Assembly: GCA_022574315.1 (NCBI GenBank)
Contig: JACZSH010000006.1
Span: 1 to 27,858, forward strand
DNA length: 27,858 bases
From: Chloroflexota bacterium
GTDB taxonomy: Bacteria; Chloroflexota; Dehalococcoidia; Dehalococcoidales; RBG-16-60-22
Direction: 5' to 3'
The notes beneath the pieces were generated by a model. That model made no database searches. It had not been told where the DNA came from and saw nothing but the letters and a program-made list of their open reading frames with translations. Position numbers and translations under genes: made by a program. Below, piece by piece: positions 23,570 through 27,858 of this stretch (positions within the stretch are counted from its first letter, which is position 1; the number at the start of each line of letters is the position of its first letter).

Positions 23570-24672
23570 TACCGGTCAATCTCTCCCACCGTGATATCGA
23601 TACTGCCAAAAATGACGATGGCGTCCGCTATCTTCCATCCCCGCACCATCTCACGGAGGGCGGTCAGGTTTATCAGGCTAGGGGGGCGGATATGGCAGCG
23701 GTAAGGAGCGATGGAGTTGTCTGAAACCAGGTAAAAACCCAGTTCGCCCTTGGGAGCCTCGATGTGAGTATAGGCTTCCCCGACTGGTGGACGAACCAGG
23801 TGCGGCACGTCGCTCCGGATTGGTCCGGAAGGTAACTGCGCCACTGCCTGTTCGAGGATGCGCAGGCTCTGCCTCATCTCTGCTATCCTTACCCGGTAAC
23901 GGTCATAGCAATCGCCGACGGTACCGGTGGGAATGTCGAACTCAAAGCGGTCATAAATGGAGTACGGGTCTGCTTTGCGGATGTCCCATTCGACGCCGCT
24001 GGCGCGGAGTACCGGGCCGCTGATGGAGCAGTTGATGGCTTTTTCCCTGGTCAATATACCAATACCCTTGGAGCGTGCCAGCAATATCTCATTTTGCATT
24101 AACAGGCGGTCGTACTCATCAATATAGCCGGGCATTTTATCAAGGAACTTGCGTAAAGCGGGTAAGAACTCGTCGGGGATGTCCTGGCTGACACCGCCCA
24201 CCCTCATATAATTATAGGTAAGCCGCTGGCCGCTAACCATCTCGAAGAGGTCGACAATTTTCTCTCTTTCCCGGAACATATAGATGAACGGGGTAAAAAA
24301 GGCACCGCAGTCATTCAGAAAGGCGCCAACGGCGATAAGGAAAGCGGCGATGCGCTGCAGCTCCGCCATGATGACCCGCAGGTATTCGGCTCGCTCGGGG
24401 ACTTTTATCCCGGCCAGCTTCTCCACGGCGGTAACGTAGGCAAAGTTGTTGCTCATCGAAGCGATGTAGTCAAGTCGGTCGGTCAGAGGAATGAATCCAC
24501 CGTACGTCCGCTGTTCGGCCAGTTTTTCGATTCCCCGGTGAAGGTAGCCGAAGACGGGCTCGATATCGAGAACTACCTCTCCGTCCATGGTGGCCCTCAT
24601 GCGGAAAACACCGTGGGTACTCGGATGTACCGGGCCTATATTGAGGACAAAAGGTTCCGTCTTCAGTGCCAT
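23569..24672 (-). CDS. nuoD: complex I subunit NuoD (49 kDa)
   Basis: NuoD forms the quinone-reducing site with NuoB. The histidine loop GPVHPSTHGVFR is at residues 13-24, and the tyrosine region RLDYIASMSNNFAYV follows near residue 65. Both are needed for quinone binding and are intact. HRGIEKLAEQRTY, VSGQRLTYNYMRVGGV and the C-terminal GSIDITVGEIDR are family markers, related to hydrogenase large subunits but without the nickel cysteines. The length is 367 residues. It is a separate gene from nuoC, not fused as in E. coli. Start and stop overlap the neighbours by one base each. Confidence 0.98.
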   Translation of the reverse strand: MALKTEPFVLNIGPVHPSTHGVFRMRATMDGEVVLDIEPVFGYLHRGIEKLAEQRTYGGFIPLTDRLDYIASMSNNFAYVTAVEKLAGIKVPERAEYLRVIMAELQRIAAFLIAVGAFLNDCGAFFTPFIYMFREREKIVDLFEMVSGQRLTYNYMRVGGVSQDIPDEFLPALRKFLDKMPGYIDEYDRLLMQNEILLARSKGIGILTREKAINCSISGPVLRASGVEWDIRKADPYSIYDRFEFDIPTGTVGDCYDRYRVRIAEMRQSLRILEQAVAQLPSGPIRSDVPHLVRPPVGEAYTHIEAPKGELGFYLVSDNSIAPYRCHIRPPSLINLTALREMVRGWKIADAIVIFGSIDITVGEIDR

Positions 24673-25112
24673 TATAGATAGTCCTTACGCAGCGGGTGTC
24701 CCTGGAAATCTTCCCAGAGGAAAATACGCTTCATATTCGGATGACCTGTAAAATTAATACCCATCAGGTCATAAATTTCCCGTTCTTGAAAATCGGCTCC
24801 CTGCCATATCCCGATGACGGAAGGTAAAGACGGGTTTTCCCGGTCATAACAACGGGCTTTTACCACCGTGGTGTGGTTATGTTCCAGGGAAGAAAGCTGG
24901 TAAACAACCTCAAAGTACTGGTAGTAATCCACGGCGGTAATGTGATTGAGATAGTTGAAATCGAGCCCCGCCGTCTCCTTGAGGAAGCGGAGCGTATCCG
25001 GCAGGACTTCACTTTTTACAATCAGGTGGGCCTGGTTGGACTCGACAATACTGCCCGGGAATTTCTCCTCGAGTTGACCGGCAATGTCTTTTCCGGAAAG
25101 AGTGCGGGTCAT
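24672..25112 (-). CDS. nuoC: complex I subunit NuoC (30 kDa)
   Basis: NuoC is a peripheral-arm structural subunit that packs against NuoD. The C-terminal signature is WQGADFQEREIYDLMGINF, followed by GHPNMKRIFL and HPLRKDYL. The N-terminal part is shorter than in many bacteria, for a total of 146 residues. The ATG directly follows the nuoB stop, and the stop overlaps nuoD as TAATG, so it is strongly coupled in the operon. Confidence 0.96.
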   Translation of the reverse strand: MTRTLSGKDIAGQLEEKFPGSIVESNQAHLIVKSEVLPDTLRFLKETAGLDFNYLNHITAVDYYQYFEVVYQLSSLEHNHTTVVKARCYDRENPSLPSVIGIWQGADFQEREIYDLMGINFTGHPNMKRIFLWEDFQGHPLRKDYL

Positions 25113-25730
25113 TTACTGGTCGTCCTCCCTGCCCGGGACGAAATTTCTTTTCCTGGCAATCTTCTTCTGTAACATCTGAATTCCGTAAATCAGGGATTCG
25201 GGTCGAGGAGGGCAGCCGGGTATGTAGACGTCAACCGGAACGATGCGATTGTAGCCCGGGACCACGGCATAAGAAGAAGAAGCGAAAATGCCGCCGCTGA
25301 TGCCACAGGCGCCCATGGCAATTACCCATTTCGGTTCCGCCATCTGGTTATAAATACGTTTTACGCTGGGCGCCATCTTCCAGGTCAGGGTGCCGGCGGT
25401 AATCAACAGGTCGGCCTGGCGCGGAGAGGCGCGGAGGATTTCCATGCCAAATCGGGCGAGGTCAAAACGAGGGCCGTTGGCGGCGATTAATTCGAAAGCA
25501 CAGCAGGCCGGGAAGCAAATGGCGGGCCAGAGAGAAGAGCGACGGCTCCAGTTTATCAGCGCATCCACCGTGGTGAGCAGAATGTTCTGCTCCACTTCTT
25601 CCTCCAGCCACTTATCCGGGTCGGAGATAGGTTGCCGGCTGTTTGTTTTCAGTTCCTCGATAACCTGACCTTCGTATCGGTCAAGTTCTATATCCGGGTA
25701 GATATATTTACCGACCTTATCTACTTCCAT
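25113..25730 (-). CDS. nuoB: complex I subunit NuoB (N2 cluster)
   Basis: NuoB binds the terminal cluster N2, next to the quinone site. The four ligands are C76 and C77 (adjacent, in PACCAFEL), C142 (MGACGISGG) and C173 (PGCPPRPE). ADLLITAGTLTWKMAPSVKR is the usual central block. The protein has 205 residues, with about 45 acidic residues before the conserved core beginning NILLTTVDALINWSR. The ATG at 25730 lies ten bases inside the end of nuoA, so the genes are coupled. All catalytic ligands are present, so the quinone-reducing module should be functional. Confidence 0.97.
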   Translation of the reverse strand: MEVDKVGKYIYPDIELDRYEGQVIEELKTNSRQPISDPDKWLEEEVEQNILLTTVDALINWSRRSSLWPAICFPACCAFELIAANGPRFDLARFGMEILRASPRQADLLITAGTLTWKMAPSVKRIYNQMAEPKWVIAMGACGISGGIFASSSYAVVPGYNRIVPVDVYIPGCPPRPESLIYGIQMLQKKIARKRNFVPGREDDQ

Positions 25731-26092
25731 TCCAGGACCTTCTTTTTCCAGGCATACAGATAGCCAACGAGAACGATGGTGATAAGGACGAGCACAGCGA
25801 TAAAGCCGGAAACGCCCAGTACCCGCAGGCTAACCGCCCAGGGATAGAGAAAGATAACCAGCACGTCAAGGATCAAGAACACCAGGGCGTAGAAATAATA
25901 ATGGAAGTTGAACTGTACCCACGTCTTACCGATGGTCTCCATACCACATTCGAAGACGGCGTTCTTGATGGGGTTGGGTTTGTCGGGGACAAGGCCGAGT
26001 AACCTGAGAGCGATTGGAATGGTGACCATTAAAAGAGTGAAAAGAACGACGGCGATAAGAAACAACCCGATGTATCCGTAGTTTGCTATCAA
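25721..26092 (-). CDS. nuoA: complex I subunit NuoA
   Basis: NuoA is a three-helix membrane subunit and the first gene of the nuo operon. NYGYIGLFLIAVVLF opens it. The loop NPIKNAVFECGMETIGKTWV contains the conserved cysteine and glutamate region, and FLILDVLVIFLYPWA is helix 2. I start at TTG 26092 because GAGAGG is seven bases upstream and relatives begin just before A-N-Y-G-Y-I. An upstream in-frame GTG at 26134 would overlap the -10 box of the promoter, so it is unlikely. The product is 123 residues. Its stop lies within nuoB. Confidence 0.93.
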   Translation of the reverse strand: MIANYGYIGLFLIAVVLFTLLMVTIPIALRLLGLVPDKPNPIKNAVFECGMETIGKTWVQFNFHYYFYALVFLILDVLVIFLYPWAVSLRVLGVSGFIAVLVLITIVLVGYLYAWKKKVLEWK

Positions 26093-26124
26093 CCAATATC
26101 CTCTCTTCTTTGGATAGCCGCGAT

Positions 26125-26154
26125 AGTATAGCACAACTGATTTTCAGAAAGCAA
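26125..26154 (-). promoter_or_regulatory. promoter of the nuo operon
   Basis: On the minus strand TTGCTT (26154-26149), 18 bases, then TATACT (26130-26125), with TGC directly before the -10, making an extended -10. Transcription would begin near 26118, about 26 bases before the nuoA TTG. Confidence 0.55.
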
Positions 26155-26205
26155 GGCTTTTTTCTAAGAGATATCCGTCTTTTCCCCCGGAAAAACCCGG
26201 GCATG

Positions 26206-26219
26206 TAATTGAACAATTA
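26206..26219. promoter_or_regulatory. AT-rich dyad in the divergent nuo/MFS region
   Basis: TAATTG-AA-CAATTA is a dyad with perfect six-base arms, midway between the divergent nuo and MFS promoters. Just left of it, CCCGG (26186-26190) and CCGGG (26197-26201) could form a second small stem. It is operator-like in form, but no binding protein is evident. Confidence 0.3.
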
Positions 26220-26251
26220 TCTGGTCGGAACATCGATAACCACGATTGAAA

Positions 26252-26281
26252 TTGACAACCAGGCAGGTCATTTTGTAAACT
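26252..26281 (+). promoter_or_regulatory. promoter of the second MFS gene
   Basis: TTGACA at 26252-26257, 18 bases, TAAACT at 26276-26281. The leader to ATG 26383 is about 95 bases. The same -35 and -10 hexamers recur after the gene at 27695-27723. Confidence 0.55.
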
Positions 26282-26382
26282 GATAGCACCGAAGTGATTT
26301 GCCCCGGACAATTTCCTGGACCGATTGGAAAGCGCTTTTCATCAACAACCTTATTGCCGGGGGTACTGGCCGAAAGCGGGTG

Positions 26383-27669
26383 ATGCAGATAAAGACATTC
26401 AGACCTCCCCTTTTCTATGGATGGATAATCGTCGGCATCGCCATCCTCGGCATGACCCTGATTTACGGCACCAGGCACTCCTTTTCGGTATTCTTTCCAC
26501 CGATACTGGACGAATTCGGCTGGAGCCGGGGCAGTACCGCCATCATGCTCTCGTTGAACCTGCTTGTTTACGGGCTGGTGGCTCCGTTGGCCGGTACCCT
26601 CGGCGACCGATGGAAACCGAGGCGAGTCATGGTAACAGGTGTGGTTACCGTCGGTCTGGCTACGGCTGGCCTTGCCTTCGCTAACGAACTATGGCAGTTT
26701 TACCTGCTTTTCGGGATTATAATGCCAATAGGGACGGCCTTCTGCGGCTGGCCGCTGCTGGCTCCAGCGCTGGCGAACTGGTTTTCCAAACGACGCGGGT
26801 TGGCGATTGCGGTGGGACAGGTGGGAGGTGGCATCAGTTTTACCTATGGCATGTTCGTTGAGTACACCATCTCCCGGTTAAGCTGGCGCTCCGCCTATTT
26901 TGTCGTTGCTGGTGTGCTGGTGGCAATTATTGTCCCTCTTTACCTCTTCTTTTTTCACTACCGTCCCGAGAGCAAAGGCCTTCAGCCTTACGGGAGTGCC
27001 GAACCGACGATTACGCGGAGACTGGCTGCGAAAACAAATGAAGGGAACCTTCCCACCCGACGCGATTGGACACTGGGGCGGGCGATGAGGACGTACCAGC
27101 TCTGGCTTCTGGTTATATCGCAATCACTGTACTGGGGGATAGGAACTTACGTGGTACTGGCCCACCAGGTCAAGTTTGCCGAGGACATGGGATACAGCAG
27201 CACATTCGCGGCTTCAATTTTTGCCCTCTTCGGTGTCTTTATGATCATCGGGCAGCTTTCCTCGGCCATGTCCGACTGGATTGGCAGGGAGAAAACGGTG
27301 ACACTGGCCACCATACTATCCATCAGCGCCGTGTTGGCATTGCTGTCCGTCGAGGGTGCCCAGCAGCCCTGGCTGTTATACGTTTATGCGGTGGGATTCG
27401 GGCTTGGGGCGGGACTGTACACGCCGATGGGTTTCGTGGGGGCGGCGGATATTTTCCACGGTAAACACTTCGGGGCGATATCCGGGTTGCTACTGACCGG
27501 AATGGGGGTGGGTGGTGCCTTCGGGCCATGGCTGGGGGGCTACATATATGATGTAACCGGTAGCTACACCGGTGCTTTTATTCTGGCCATCGTATGTTTT
27601 GTTCTGGCCAGTATCGCCTTCTGGATTGCTGCGCCCAGAAACGCCGACCGGCTGCGCGGGCAGGCGTAA
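26383..27669 (+). CDS. MFS transporter, oxalate/formate antiporter-like family
   Basis: This is a second twelve-helix MFS carrier, clearly related to the one at 14609. Shared blocks are FYGWIIVG before helix 1, RRGLAIAVGQVGGGISF, the central RPESKGLQPYG, SDWIGREKTVTLA, and the ending GGYIYDVTGSYTGAF. ATG 26383 leaves nine residues before FYGW, as in the first copy. A longer frame from TTG 26299 would place 28 unlikely residues before it. Length is 428 residues. It is divergent from nuoA across a 290-base region. The substrate is unknown; the family carries small carboxylates and other organic anions. Confidence 0.88.
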   Translation: MQIKTFRPPLFYGWIIVGIAILGMTLIYGTRHSFSVFFPPILDEFGWSRGSTAIMLSLNLLVYGLVAPLAGTLGDRWKPRRVMVTGVVTVGLATAGLAFANELWQFYLLFGIIMPIGTAFCGWPLLAPALANWFSKRRGLAIAVGQVGGGISFTYGMFVEYTISRLSWRSAYFVVAGVLVAIIVPLYLFFFHYRPESKGLQPYGSAEPTITRRLAAKTNEGNLPTRRDWTLGRAMRTYQLWLLVISQSLYWGIGTYVVLAHQVKFAEDMGYSSTFAASIFALFGVFMIIGQLSSAMSDWIGREKTVTLATILSISAVLALLSVEGAQQPWLLYVYAVGFGLGAGLYTPMGFVGAADIFHGKHFGAISGLLLTGMGVGGAFGPWLGGYIYDVTGSYTGAFILAIVCFVLASIAFWIAAPRNADRLRGQA

Positions 27670-27694
27670 TACACACGGCCACATCGACTTCAAA

Positions 27695-27723
27695 TTGACA
27701 AGCCCCAGGTAGTTCGGTAAACT
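27695..27723 (+). promoter_or_regulatory. promoter of the downstream TldD/PmbA-like gene
   Basis: TTGACA at 27695-27700, 17 bases, TAAACT at 27718-27723. Transcription would start near 27730. The leader contains TTCCTC-GT-GAGGAA at 27759-27772, whose right arm is the ribosome binding site of the next gene. Confidence 0.6.
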
Positions 27724-27777
27724 TGTTTTGTCAGAATATCAATACCGCATGATTTCCTTTCCTCGTGAGGAACGTCC

Positions 27778-27858
27778 GTGACCATTGATGCCGTTAGCCA
27801 GCAGCTGGCTGAAAATATCCGGAAATATGATGCCGACTATCTGGAGGCGCGTCTTGAA
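27778..27858 (+). CDS. start of a probable TldD/PmbA-family metallopeptidase (partial)
   Basis: The reading frame from GTG 27778 stays open for 27 codons to the end of the window. GAGGAA sits five bases upstream and a clear promoter lies before it. The visible residues have an amphipathic helix followed by KYDADYLEARLE. That resembles the first helix and strand of TldD/PmbA proteins (A-D-Y-x-E-x-R), which process small peptides. So few residues are visible that the family call is tentative. Confidence 0.5.
   Translation, partial: MTIDAVSQQLAENIRKYDADYLEARLE

Overview
This window looks like a chromosomal segment from an uncultured member of Chloroflexota, most likely class Dehalococcoidia. 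That placement is an inference from three things. The division cluster has mraZ, rsmH, ftsA and ftsZ side by side with none of the usual peptidoglycan genes. The complex I operon has eleven subunits and lacks NuoE, NuoF and NuoG. There is also a tiny four-cysteine protein of the DUF5679 type, which I associate with Chloroflexota. No rRNA, tRNA, CRISPR array, insertion sequence or prophage gene was seen. This is mostly core chromosome with a few small unexplained genes.

Layout, left to right. (1) 1-3937, plus strand: tail of mraZ, rsmH, an unrecognised 71-residue ORF, ftsA and ftsZ. (2) 4066-5745, plus strand: a small zinc-ribbon ORF, then rsmD (with its own TTGACA-17-TATCCT promoter), coaD and a 2[4Fe-4S] ferredoxin. 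(3) 5865-10416, minus strand: a GbsR/MarR-type regulator, a lipoprotein membrane-fusion adaptor, an ABC ATPase and a MacB-type permease form one efflux operon. A cvpA gene with its own extended -10 promoter follows. (4) 10619-14275, minus strand: a DUF5679 protein with promoter and hairpin terminator, then leuS and proC, which overlap by 4 bases. (5) 14609-15874, plus strand: an OFA-type MFS transporter. (6) 15946-26092, minus strand: nuoA-B-C-D-H-I-J-K, a small DUF2007-like ORF, then nuoL-M-N. (7) 26383-27669, plus strand: a second OFA-type MFS transporter, divergent from nuoA. The start of a probable TldD/PmbA-family gene follows at 27778.

How the parts fit. FtsA/FtsZ would provide cytokinesis in a cell that, from this locus, need not make peptidoglycan. 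The efflux operon is probably controlled by its first gene. The nuo operon encodes the membrane proton pump plus the quinone-reducing arm (N2, N6a and N6b cluster ligands all present) but no NADH/FMN module, so its electron donor is open. A ferredoxin is one candidate. The items most worth a second look are the 64-residue DUF2007-like gene translationally coupled to nuoL, the 71-residue gene occupying the slot where ftsL/ftsI/mur genes normally lie, and the FtsZ whose conserved C-terminal peptide is followed by a 28-residue tail. All starts, promoters and hairpins were read by eye. No homology search or folding program was run.
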